Source: Panagrolaimus kolymaensis (Eukaryota > Nematoda > Chromadorea > Rhabditida > Panagrolaimidae). Taken from it: DNA of 64,000 nucleotides. The stretch lies in contig JAJQJQ010000034.1 in NCBI GenBank assembly GCA_028622995.1, positions 1,054,001 to 1,118,000 on the forward strand. The letters are read 5' to 3'. Made by a program: the position numbers and the translations under genes. Below are positions 37,601 to 50,126 of this stretch, in pieces. The notes beneath the pieces are model-generated. The model saw only the letters and a program-made list of their open reading frames with translations. It was not told the origin of the DNA and made no database searches. How positions within the stretch are numbered: the first letter of the stretch is position 1; each line of letters begins with the position of its first letter.

Positions 37601-40600
37601 TCGCCACTAATAATAATCAATCAATAATAGTGCAAATATTTAAAATAAAGCAAATAATAATACAATTTTTTGGGATGCAATTATCGAACGAAAAAATTCA
37701 AAAAACATTTAAGAAAAAAAATCTAATCGCAAATGAAATTAAACTTTCTCAAAAACACTTCATCCATCTTCTTTAACAACAAATCTGGTTTATGTTTTTG
37801 CTACTGCTAAAAAAAATAAAAATACTTTTTCAACAAAAAAAAAACCCTCAATAATTGGAGGAGCACTTTTTTCTCTCTCTCATCTCTCCCAACCACAACG
37901 ACGACAGCGACATCAACCACAGGCAGCAACAGCAGCAGGAGAAAGAAGCGACCGCGTCAAGTAATATTTAATTTTCTTTCAGCAAAAAAAGAAAGATCAA
38001 AAATAAAAAAGTTATGCGGCAGTAGAAAGATAGAAAGAGAAAGAGAGGTGCGCTGTGTTGCTTATTTATTTTTTTTGTTGGTTAATGCTGCTGCACGCAG
38101 AGATATATAGAAATAAAAAGAGAGTCCTATCAAAAAGTGATTGTGATTGTCTGTCGTCGTCGTCATTTTCTGTGGAGTTGCGATAGCAAAAAAAGAAGAG
38201 AGAATAAAAAGAATGGTATCGAAATCGCTGTCAAACGTGGTCGTGTTTGTGTTTGTTGTTGTGGTTCTTCTTCGCGCAGAGGCGGTAGAGGTAGGCAGAC
38301 AGTCAGTCAGATATTACTCCGCATATGTACATAGGCAGGTAGGGTGCGGTGAATAGAGAAAAAATGAAGAAAGGAAAATTGATGTGAATGCGGAATGCGT
38401 CGTACAACAGCAAACTATCATATTTTCTTTCTTTTTTTTTTGCCTTTTCAACAGTCGTCGTCAGTCAGTTAGTTCACTGACGCACATGAATGTTATTTTT
38501 AAAACATTCAATGAAAAGAAGAAGAAAAAAATTGACTCGATTGGATTTTTTCTTTTTGTATAACTAACTGCGCGAAAAAATAAAGTCCGCGTTCAATAGA
38601 ATAATAGAAAAATAGAAAGAGAAAAAAATGGAATAAAATGAAGAAGACGAAAACGATGACAACAAAACAACAACGCTTGCTTGCTTTTTTTTGGCTTACA
38701 AAATATAGGAAAAGCATTTAAAAAAGAAGACTGACTGTTTGTTGTTATTTTCCCCTACTTTTTTGCAATAAAAAAATAAATTTGTTCGCGCGTTAGTATT
38801 GGTTGTGGGGTGGCATCGAGCTTGTAAAGAGACACTCTCCACTCCGCGTTAAACATGATGACTGTTAGTTACACTTTTTTTTTCGTACTTCTGCCATCTC
38901 TTTTGGAGGCGATGCCACACTCCTCTCTTTCCGGACATGGATGCTGCTGCCGGAAAGAGGAATAAAAAAAAGGAAGCCGCTGTTGCCGCCAACCAACTAA
39001 GGATTGGTAGTTTTCACAACACAACATTCATTCATTCTGCCGCTTCTGCTGCGGTCAGCTCAACTAACTTTTTTTTTTTGAAAACTAAAAGACGACAACC
39101 AATGTGACTGATTGATATACACACTCAGCTGACTTTTGAACATCCCAACCAAAAATGAAGAAGAAAACCGCCAAAAATGTTCTGTGCATTCAAAAGAATA
39201 AAATAAAAAAGGATTGGAAAAAAATGGCCGCCGATGCCGCTGCCATAAGCAAAATGGCACAATAATGTGTCTTAAAAGAAAAAATTGCAAAAGAAAAAGT
39301 TTTTTTATTTTTTGAAAACATCCGCGAAAACTTTTTAGAAAAAAAGGAAATAGTTAGAGTGGCAATCCTTTCTTCTTCTTTTTTTGTGTTGCCCTGGGGT
39401 GCCAAAAAAGCTAAAACCATTGTTGTTGGTTTTTGATGGAATAAAAAAAAAGCAAGAGATTCCAAAAGAGAGCATCAAAACAAAAAAATGAACAAAAAAT
39501 TCTGTTACACAAGTAAATTTGGTGAAAGTCTTTTTTTCTCCCAAAAAAGGAAAACTTTGTTTTTCGTCGACATTAACGAGGCCCAAAATGCAAACAAACA
39601 TTGGTGACTATATAGTGTTGAAAAAGAAGTGATAACCATTAAACTAGATAAAACAATAAAATAAAGGAAGGCTATGTATAAAAGTTTGTTTATGGAAGCT
39701 GGAAATTTTTATTAGGCTTCCATATTTTTTGGAAGTTTAAAAACCCAATACTCTAAAGACCAAGAACAACAAGTTTGAGAAGTCAAGAAAAAATATGCAA
39801 TCAATCATAAAAAATGTTCGAAGAGCCAGATACTGTAAAAAAAGTTTCAGAGGATAATTCTTTTTATAAACAAAATACCAAAAACGAAATTGATTTAAAA
39901 TATTTCAACAACAACAAAAAATTTTCAAAAAAAAATACAATTTTTTTGATTACCAAAAATTTAAATTTACAATAGTTCGTGGTTTTAAACAACCAATGAT
40001 AAAATAAAGAAAAAAGTATCCTTCTAGCAATGCTTTTTAAAAAAATTTACAAAAATAGTACCGTATTTAATTTTAAAAAACATAGTTGCTTTTTATAATT
40101 TCATGAAAGTAATAAATAACTAACCCTTGGTCAAAAGATTTCTTCTTCAACCTTGCCAGTTTCTTTTTTTTTATTTCTGTTCAAAGAAGCGAGAAAAGAA
40201 AAGCCAAGTGAACACTTTTTTAATATTCCCTTTTTCTTCTTCTTTCGATTCAATTAAATTGAGATTAAAATGCAATGCATATTTAAATGAAGCGTCTTCT
40301 TTTTTTAACACCAAAAATCAAAACTTTAATTTAAAATGAAATTGACTATGAATCAAAATAACCACAAAAAATCATTATACTTTTTATAGAATTCTGTAAG
40401 AAAAAGAAAGCAATGAATGAATTTTTTCTTGCTCGCATCTTAACACGAATATTCAAACCGAACAAACAATAAAAAATATAAATAAAAAAACTCCCGCGTC
40501 TTTAGCAGCTGAAAAATTGCTTTTTTTTGTTGTTTCATCAATATAAGCATCAACTATTGACTTATCATTTTTAATAAATAAGCATAACTTTCTATTAATT

Positions 40601-41097
40601 ATTTCTTTTTTCAAAATCTTTTACAGATTTAAATTAAATTGTCGTAAATTTTTTTAGTTTCCAGGTTTTAAAAACATTATTTATAAATATTATTATTATT
40701 ATTTTTATTAGTTTATTTCAAATCAAATTTTTAATCACAAATTCTTGATTCCCATCAACCCCAATATTTTTTCTCATATTTAGTGCCTGCAAAAATCATT
40801 TCTTCTGATTTACCAAAAATGGCAAAGGCTTTTGCGAATACTTTAGTTTTTTAAGAAGATTTTCTCTCCTTTCTTCCACGTTTTTTGACCATCTTTTTCT
40901 TGTTTTTTCTTTTCTTTAATTTTTTTATTACAAACAATATTTCGCGGATTTGTATTAGAAATCAAATGTTATATTTAATACCGATGAATTAGCCACAAAT
41001 TTGCATTTTTCCTAATTCTTATATTTTTTTTTATTTTCAGGCATATATTAAATATTGCCATTAAAAGAAAAGCGATAAAAACTATTTTTTGTACGTT
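34699..41097. other. Long divergent intergenic region upstream of apl-1 and the AT-hook gene
   Basis: About 6.4 kb separating two divergent genes, so it should contain the apl-1 regulatory region on the left and the AT-hook gene promoter on the right. It is AT-rich with scattered GC-richer islands (35600-35700, 37870-37960, 38130-38470, 38800-39060). The islands hold short frames but no splice-consistent gene. A 10-bp inverted repeat lies at 38925-38934 and 38950-38959. A trans-splice acceptor (TTATTTTCAG) ends at 41040, ahead of the AT-hook gene ATG. Confidence 0.5.
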
Positions 41098-44000
41098 ATG
41101 ACGGCGTCGTCCGTAAAAACGGGTATGCTGGATTTTATTGATTCCATTGATTTTATTTAAATTTTTATCTTCTTTTTTTCTAGGGGCGCCGAACATGGAT
41201 TTAACTTGTGATGAATCGATGCCAACGGACAATGATATTGATCCAAATGTATGTTTTTATGAAATTAAAATTAGTTGCATAATTTTCCGAATATTTTTGT
41301 TTCAGAGAAGGCTGCCACAAAGGAATAATAATCAAATGAATCAAATATCCGCAACCCCTCTAAACTTTAATTTACAACCCAATGTTAATTTAAATGTAAA
41401 TCAGCTGAATTTTCCTAATATTCCATTGATTTCAAATCAAGTAATACCAAATAATTTTATTACAAATATAACAAATTATCAAATTTTGGAGCAACAAATA
41501 AAACTTGCACAAGCGGTCAGATTTTTCAATAAAAAAATAAAATATATATATTAATTTTATTAACTTTTTAGTTATCGCAACAAAGTCAAAATATATTACA
41601 AGCTCAAAATTTGATGCTACCGCAACAATCTTCAATTTCTGCAAATCTTCTTACTAACGTATAAAAATTTTAAATTTAAATAATTTTAAAAACTTCAAAC
41701 ATTTTTAGGGGTTTCAAAGGCCGCAAATGTATCTTCCACAGATGCCTCCTCCACCACCACAACAACAACCACAACAGCAAATTAATTTTAATTCAATGGC
41801 CCAAGCTAGTGTGGCGGATCAAATCGAATTTCTTACAAGACAGGTAATTCAAAATCGTATGAATATGCCATTACCACATTTTTCGCCACCAACGCCTGCT
41901 TCATTGGCGGCTACTTCGATGGCTATGCCTGTGCCAATGTCAACACTATCAACAAGTTCATCAATTCCTACATCAGCGTCAATGCAAATGGAAACAATGA
42001 TGCAACAACAACACCAGCTACCATCAACTTCAACATCGATGCCAGCAACAGTAATAATTCAACCTGCAACACAAACTCCGTTTAAATATGTAACGAAGCC
42101 TCCTGTGACTAAAAAAGCTAGGCGTACGACTACACCTAAAACTTTGATGCAGCCGCCAACTTCCGGTTCACCAATTATAAGGAGGCCAGAAGCATCTCAA
42201 ACTCCACGAATTAAAGCTGCACAAGCAGCGACAGTGAAAAAAATTTTAACTCCAACGCCAGCAACTTCAGTGATATCTTCGCCACCGAATGTTGTTGCAT
42301 CTGCGCCTCTTCCAACATCGTCTAAAACACCTGACCAACAACAACCTTCCACTTCCACAACAACAATTCCAGAAGTGGCAGAAACTTTACCACCCGAACC
42401 CGAGCCTGAACCAATTCGTTCAAATATGTGCGATTATTTGGATATTGAAAGTTATATTCCTGGCGTGAATAAACCTTTCCAAAATCATTTTAGCACTGAA
42501 AATGAAATAGCAGCTCGTTCACGAAATGATTTTGGTTCTAAGCGAATAATAAATTTTATCAGCATTGAAAAATATATTAATGCTTGTCGAAAGCCTGCTT
42601 TAATAATTGATTTAATTAGGAAAGGTTATAAAATGAGAGTTCCTATAACTGAAGATGAGCCTTCAGAAGAATTATTAAAAGTAGCAAATAATTTTATTTC
42701 CATTTTTCCTGAATGCGTTTGGCAAACAACAGTCGAAGATGGGGGAAATAAATATTTTGAAATTTTACTCAAAAAAATTTATGATGAAGAACGTCGAAAA
42801 GTATCCAAAGCAAATTTGGTTCAATCTACTGCTGCTTGTTTTGGTAAATTTTAAATTCAAAAAAGTGTATTCTAAAATAAACTATTATTTTTTATAGAAA
42901 AGGCAGCACAAAAAAATTTATCATTGCGACAAGGCGATGGTGGCAGGGCGAAATCTGTGGATAGTGAAGGAAGAGCTTTAGCTGCAGTTTTCACCGCAGC
43001 CAATGTTTCGCCAGCGAAAAATCAAAATATTTCCACTGTTGTACCAATAAATTTGCAACCAAGTACTTCAGCAATTTCTGTTGTTCAAAATAATACTACA
43101 GCCGATTTCCTTGCTGGAATTAGCGGTTCAGAAGATGCATCTTTAGCAACAAGAAAGCGTCGAAGAAAGCAACAATTTGAGTTCATTTCTCCTCAAGAAA
43201 GGATAAAAGTTCTTGGAACTTTACCATCCGATAAATCAGTGGAAACTTTAAAGTAAAAAAAGGCAAAAATTAAAGTAATTTAACAAATTCTATTTTTTAG
43301 ATTTAAACCAAACACTTTTGAATCATTTACTAACAGATCTCAAACTTCCGCAACAATTAAGCATCCAAATCAATTTATTGTTGTTACTGATCCCAATATT
43401 CCCTCTACCTCTGGTCTCCAATATTCGTCGCAAAATATTTTCTCATCTGTCAATGATAATTCTTCTAATTCGAATTTTAAAGAAGCTAATCTCTTATTAT
43501 ATTTTTCTAAAAATACCAACGAAAACAAAGTTCACAAAAAACACGCAGATTTTTTTATTCCATCCAATTTTTCTCAAGTTCGTCAAGGAATTCAAGCATT
43601 TAAAAAGCAAATAAAAATACAAAATGCAAGTTCCAAAGAACTTAGAAATCCTAATTTTGCTAAATATTTGCCAGAAGCAATATCCTTGAACAATTTAGAA
43701 GAAGATCCAAGAAATGGAAAAATAATTCAATTGCCAAAATTTTTTAATACCAAAAGTATTTTATGGAATTTTGGACCTGATCATCGAAAAATTGGGGTAT
43801 TGCCAAGCAAAAAAGTTACAGTGGTGGAAACCATTCCTTTGCCATTTAAAGCTGATCACCAAGAAATGAGTGATTTAAATAAAGTTTTAAAAGAAATTGA
43901 TTCATATTCTCATGCATTGACTTTGGAACAGTTTTCTGTGAATCAAGTAAGTTTTTTTTCATTTTGGACTTTTTAATACCCAATTTCTTGAAATTTTTAA

Positions 44001-47000
44001 ATCACTTTTTTAGAAAATGGAAAAATTATCAAAATCTCTAACAAAATTAAATTTCCAACCTCCAATTATTAAACCATCCAAATATGATAATTTGCTGTCT
44101 GTAAAAGATTTGATTCCGACATTAAAAAAAGTAGTTTTTTGTATTTATATTTCCATATTTTTTTAAATTTAAAATTTTTGCAGAATCTTCGCGACCAAAA
44201 TTGCCACAACTTTGACCCAGTGAAATTTATTAACAATCATTTACCTAAAACTCAATTAGAATTATTAAAAGAAAAATCTAAAAATATTGAAAATGCAATT
44301 TGCGTTCAAACATATTTTTCTTTATTAAAATTGCAACGTAAATTTCCAAAGATTTTTAATATTTTTACTGAAGTCTTGGTGAAATTTCAAAATAACAAAG
44401 AGGAAAAGAACTCCGAATTTATTAAAAGTATGAAAAAATTCTTGCTTTTTAAAGGTTTGTTTTATAGAAATTTTTTTTGAAAACTAAAGAATTTTAAATT
44501 TATTTTTTAGAAAAATTAATAGAACTTGCAAGAATTTTTGATCAAAAAACTAAAGGAAAAAAATCTGCGGAAGAATGTTTTAGTAAAGCATTGGAAAAAT
44601 TAAATACTGTTTTAAATGTCAAAAATATTACTTTAATTGAAAATCCCATTCATCAAAATCGATTAAGTCCAGTTCTGGAAGAAGTAGTTGAATCAAAAGA
44701 ATTTAAAATTACAAAAATTTTCCCTGAAACTGATGAATTTTATCAAACTTCAAAATCTGATGCTTGGAAAATACGTCAAAAATATTTAAAAGATGCTAAA
44801 CCATTTCGATTAATTTCACCAAAAGATTGTGAAGGTAAAAACCGTCGAATTGCCCATCGCTTTCCAAATGTCAAATGGCATGTAAGTCAAAATGGAATTA
44901 TCACAGCTTATGAAATTGATAAACAAATTTATTCATTAATTGAACAACGAAAATATTATGACACTAAAATTGAAGAATATGTTTATCCACCAACAGCGAA
45001 AATAATTAGCAGCAAAAATTCATTTTTTGATAAAAAACATAATTTGTCCATCAAAAATATTTCCTCAAAAGTGGCAGATCAAGCAAAACGATTTGAAAAA
45101 TTGGAAGATTCATTTTATGAAAGATTTGAAAAAGCTTCTAAAATTTCAAATCAAATTCATTCGATGTGTTTAGAAAATATTCAAACCTTTTTTCCATTTA
45201 TTTATCAAGCCCTCAAAGAAACGATGGATGTTATGATTGGAAAAGAAAATCAACAAAAACGATTATTTGTGGAATTACATTTTTTGATGAAAGGCACAGA
45301 ATGGGCCAGAAGATTGACTGATAAAGTCCAAGATGGCTCAGCTGAAGGTTTATATCCCATTAAAGGGAATGATAATAAAGTTGTGGAATTGTTTTTAAGG
45401 GTATGCAAATTTTACAAAATATAAAATTTAAGTAGTAAAGTTTTGATTATTTAGATGGAAGAATGGTTTGACGTATTATTTGAAGGTAGCGAAGATGAAA
45501 AGCTGGAATATTTTTCGGAATTAACTCAATTTAAAAAATGGAAAGAAAATTATCGAAATCATGAAATGCGACAATATTTGAGAATGGATCCAGATGGAAT
45601 TTTTCATTTCCCTGAAATCTTTGATGAAGGTTATAAAACAAAAACTTCGTAAGAATCTTAGTTTTAAAAAAAAACAAAAAAGTATTTGAAAATTTTTTAG
45701 ACAAAATCTTAGAAGAATAAATTCCGAGCAATTCCCACTTGATGATAAAAATATCTTGGATGCAATCCTTAAATTAAGAATGGCAACCAAAGATAGATAT
45801 TTGAGTAATATCAAACACAGGATAAAATCTCAAGAACAAGCAGCAAAAATTATTGGTAAAGTTGAAGATTATATGGAACGAAGAACTCGAGCTTCAACTA
45901 TTTTGTTTACTTATGCGGAAGCAACTTGCAATTTTACAAAGCCTCTTCCTGATGCTGTAAGTCCCCCTATAATTAAAGTTTACCGATAAAAAAAAATAAT
46001 AAAAAAATTTTAGATTGCTAATGCATTTAAAAATCCGCTTGAAATCTTAACTCAAGAAGCTGTGCTCATTAATCGCGGCCATGTTCCTCAAAGAATAGTG
46101 GCAGAAAATGAGAATTATAAAGCAAGTGATATTGATGGTGGCACAAGTATCGACAATTTTAGTTCTGAAAAACTTTTGGAAGAAGCCATTAGAATTAGAA
46201 AATGTTTTAACTTAGAACCAGAAAATGAAAAGCAAAATGGAAAAGCGCATGATTGGATGAATATTGATGGAGATCTTCGTAAAGATACAGTTTTATACAA
46301 TCCATCAGCTTGCTTAGATTTTTGTAAAAATCCCCAAAAAGAAGCTCACGATATTGCATTGGTAAATTTTTAAAAAGTTATAAAAAATTATTTTAAAATA
46401 TGTAAATATTTTTTAGAATACTGCGGATTTAAATGAACGTGAATTAGCTGAAATTGTTTATAAACAATATATTGAAGCAAATCGAAGTTGTTCCATGGTT
46501 AATCGTGTAAAAGAAATGAATCAAAGGCTTCTTTGTTACTATCGACGCGAAGATTATCGAAATCAAGTTTATGATTATATTGTTAAATCAAAAAAAAGTG
46601 ATCCCCGCAAATTATTAGAAAGTTTAAAAAATCCAAGTGAAAATGTGGAATTATCGTTTATCAAAAATCATATTGTCGCGAACATCGAAAAGGAAAAAAT
46701 AGAAAGGGAGAAAAGAAAAATTGAAAGCCAAATTCATCGCGAGCTTAAACATGTTTCATCTACTCGAATAATGGATAAACCAACTACAAAAACAGCATTC
46801 CGAAGCCCAGTACAAATTTCCACAGTGAGAAAGTATCAAAGAAAAATTGATTCTTTAAGGAAATCACCGATCAATAAAGCTAAAAATCGAAAGGCTAAAA
46901 ATGACATTAATGCGGAAGACTCAATTGAAAAAATTAACGATGAAGAGCCTCAATTGAATAATATTTCCAAAGAAAAGACCGACCAAATTTTGGGAATTGA

Positions 47001-48666
47001 TAATTACTTGAAAGAAAAGCAAAAAGAATCGTTTAGCATAAAACATAAAGAAACTGCCCAAAATGTTGTTAAGAAAAAGGCCAAAAAACAAGTGAAAAAG
47101 AAGGATGGTATTAAAATTGCTGAAAGTGGAACTCAGACAGAAGAAATTATTATTGCCAAATTTATTGTAAAAGAACCTGAAATGACCCAAACAGAATCAA
47201 GCTATCTTCAATTTTTGAAACATAAAGCTGAAAGAGCGGTGAAACTTAAAAAGATTGCTAAAAAATACAAAGCCTTAAAAATTAAAGAAGCTGAAATATT
47301 TGCTAAAGCCCAATTAAAAGCAATGAAAGATGCAAAGAAAGCAGCGGCGGCAGAAGAAAAGAAAAATAAATTAAAAAATAAGAGGAAAAGAAATGAATCA
47401 ATTAGCTCGACATCTCCGTTAAATGTGGCATCAAAAGATAAAGAAAAAAGTGTTTCACTTGATAGAACCCTGAATTTGGCGCCAAAGAAACAATGTGATA
47501 TAATTGATAAAACCCCAAAAAGTCCAACACCCAATGAAAAAATAGAGACATATATCGATACTTTGACGAAAGTTACAACTGATGCTTCTCCAAAAACCAC
47601 CAATGAAGAACAACAACCAGCCCCAATAAAATTAAAAGATTCAAATTCTTCGAATTCACCTGAATTGGGAACTGATTTTGGTACATTTATGGAAGCAACA
47701 TCAAGAAGATCACATGATAACAAAATAATTACACCCTCAGCATCTGATAAAGCTGATACTTCTGAAATTTTGCTTTATGAAGGACAAATGTCGGAATTAC
47801 CGCTAAATAATGTAATACCAGATCTTAATAATGAAGACCTTCCATCACCAAATATGGAAGAAGAAGTTCAAGTTATTAGTAAAAGCAAAAAAGCTTTGCC
47901 CGATGTTAAAAAAGAAACCGTTGAAAATGGAGCTGCTGCTAATAATACAAGAATAACCACGATGAGCGTAAATGGTGTCGTAATTAAGCGTGGAAGAGGA
48001 AGACCAAAAATTAATGTTTCCGAATCGCCTTTACCATCATCAACAGTTGAAAGCCCCGTAACAGAACCGAAGAAAACGTATAAAAAGAGAGGAAGACCTA
48101 AGCTGCAGCAGCCATCATCGAATAGCCCTTCTTCAGATTCTCAATCATCACAACTATCCATTCCAAAAAAACGCGGAAGAAAAAAATTAAATTTACCGCT
48201 TCCAATTGCATCGCCAAAAAAGAAAATAAAAATTGAAAATCAAGAAAACACTGCAGCCTTTAATCCAGTAGAAAGAGGACCACCTTCTCCTGCGCCTGGG
48301 CCATCAAATGTTTCACAAATCAAAATTAAAAAAATAAAGTCAAAAGAAAAATCTACTGTACTATCTCCAAAGAAAACAACAAAAAAAGGAGCAACAGAAG
48401 CTGCTGCAGCTTCTTCACCACAAAAGCGTCCCATCGGTCGACCAAGAAAAATAATTGAAACTAATAATCATACACCGTCGCCGCCATCGGCTTCCAAAAC
48501 AGCCCCAGTTGTTCTTCCAATATCGCCAACAACAACAACACCGACTAAAAAGCCCGAATCTAAACAACAACAACAACTTGGAAAAAGAGTGATTAAAAAG
48601 AGAATATCTCTTTCACCTGAACCCCCAGCAGAAGTATTAAGTAAACGAAAATTAACAAAGCGGTGA
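41098..48666 (+). CDS. Large AT-hook protein of unknown function, 2282 residues
   Basis: Not recognised as a known family. Fourteen exons join in phase: 41098-41122, 41184-41248, 41306-41515, 41572-41658, 41709-42843, 42898-43252, 43301-43946, 44014-44130, 44184-44454, 44511-45400, 45455-45648, 45701-45956, 46014-46361, 46417-48666. Order along the protein: a Gln/Asn/Pro-rich disordered region (to about residue 360), a conserved-looking block (366-510, with CDYLDIESYIPG and FPECVWQT), a long helical Lys/Glu region, and a basic Ser/Pro-rich tail. The tail has four AT-hook cores: GRGRPKI (about 2056), KRGRPKL (2089), KRGRKKL (2118), IGRPRKI (2204). These bind the minor groove of AT-rich DNA, so a nuclear chromatin role is likely. 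Poly(A) signal at 48695. No SET, PHD, bromo or chromo domain is seen. Confidence 0.85.
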
Positions 48667-49184
48667 TCTCTCTTTTATCAATTTTATTAAAACTAATAAA
48701 TTTTAATTTTTCAATTTTATATGGCTTTTTTATTGATCTCTTTTGCATTTGAATTTTGCTATATCCCGATTCTCACTTTTTTAAATATTCATTTATTAGG
48801 TTCCCCAAAGTTTTAAAAATTTTATTTTCAATTCTAAATACTAAAAGCATCGATTTATGTGAATCAACTTTGGCGATCCTGTTGCTTGTTTTTTTTTTGT
48901 TAGTTATATTAGCACCCACATACCAGATATTGAAGATAAATGTATTATTTAAAAAAAAACAACGTTTATATTTTAATAAAATAATTTTTTTATGTATCTG
49001 CCTTTTTATTTTTTAAGAAAAAAATGTGCTTTAAAAAATATCTATCCTTTTTCTTTTTAAAAAAATTCTTCCATTTATTTTGTTTGTATAAAAACGTTTT
49101 TTGTTTTGTTAAATTTTTTTATTAATCGTTGCTTGCAAAATAAACTATTTTTCAATTAATTCTTTTTGCATAAATACATTTAAT
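48667..49184. other. 3' region between the AT-hook gene and the protease pseudogene
   Basis: About 520 bp between convergent genes, with AATAAA at 48695 for the AT-hook gene. The stretch 48899-49140 is one copy of a diverged direct repeat whose partner lies at 53996-54250. Confidence 0.5.
48899..49140 (+). repeat. Left copy of a diverged direct repeat
   Basis: Shares blocks in the same order and orientation with 53996-54250: TAGTTATAT, ACATACCAGATA, AATTTTTTTATGTAT, GTGCTTTAAA, ATATCTATCCTTTTTCT, TTTGTTTGTATAAAAA and GTTGCTTGCAAAA. It abuts the 3' end of the protease pseudogene. Confidence 0.75.
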
Positions 49185-49917
49185 TCAAATTGTGGGAACA
49201 AGAAGTTGTTGAGTCATACCACAAAAATTTGAATTTCGTTTAAATGAAACGTAGCCATTATCACCCCATTTTTTACCCCAACTATTTTTAGCAATCCAAT
49301 AATCTTTTGTCCATCCAACGATAAGTAAAAAATGGCTTCCAATATTGTTATTTTTAGTGCATTCACTTGAAGGTATATCAAGAAATCCAGATTTATAATG
49401 CGGGAAAGCTTCAGGAAGATAAATAATCATTGTAGCTGGGCCATAGTTATATATTTGCGCGGCGTAAGTTGATTCATTAATACCAAGTGTGCGATAGCCA
49501 GAAATAAAATAATTTCGATTATTAGTTTTATTTGTGCATTTTCCATTTAATGCGGTATATGGTTGATCAAATTCTTGTGGAACTCCATGAGCGTTAACAA
49601 ATTTAAATGTAGTGCTTACACTTCCACCAGCACATTGATGGGAACCATTGTTACAATTAACTATGTATTTTTCAGATAAATCTAATGATTGGTTAAATTT
49701 TATGAGATATTGTGATTCAATTGCAGCTGCTGAAGTAAAAGCCCAACATGATCCACAATTTTTTTGATCTTTCACAGAAGTAACTTTACCATAATTACGA
49801 TAATCCATGGAAACAGGAATTTTAGCATCAATGATGCCATTCAAGGCATTGCGTTTTACACGAATTTCATCAATAGGATCGATTATGGCTCCATTGAAAT
49901 ACTACAAAAGCATGCAT

Positions 49918-50120
<203 letters not shown>

Positions 50121-50126
50121 TATCTT

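Noticed and set aside
34831..40339. Several 60-115-codon frames on both strands in the apl-1 upstream region
   Set aside because: They overlap each other in different frames, have biased composition, and lack splice sites joining them into a longer protein.
43318..43614. 98-codon open frame starting MNHLLTD
   Set aside because: It is out of frame with exon 7 of the AT-hook gene, whose frame is open through 43301-43946 and joins in phase on both sides.
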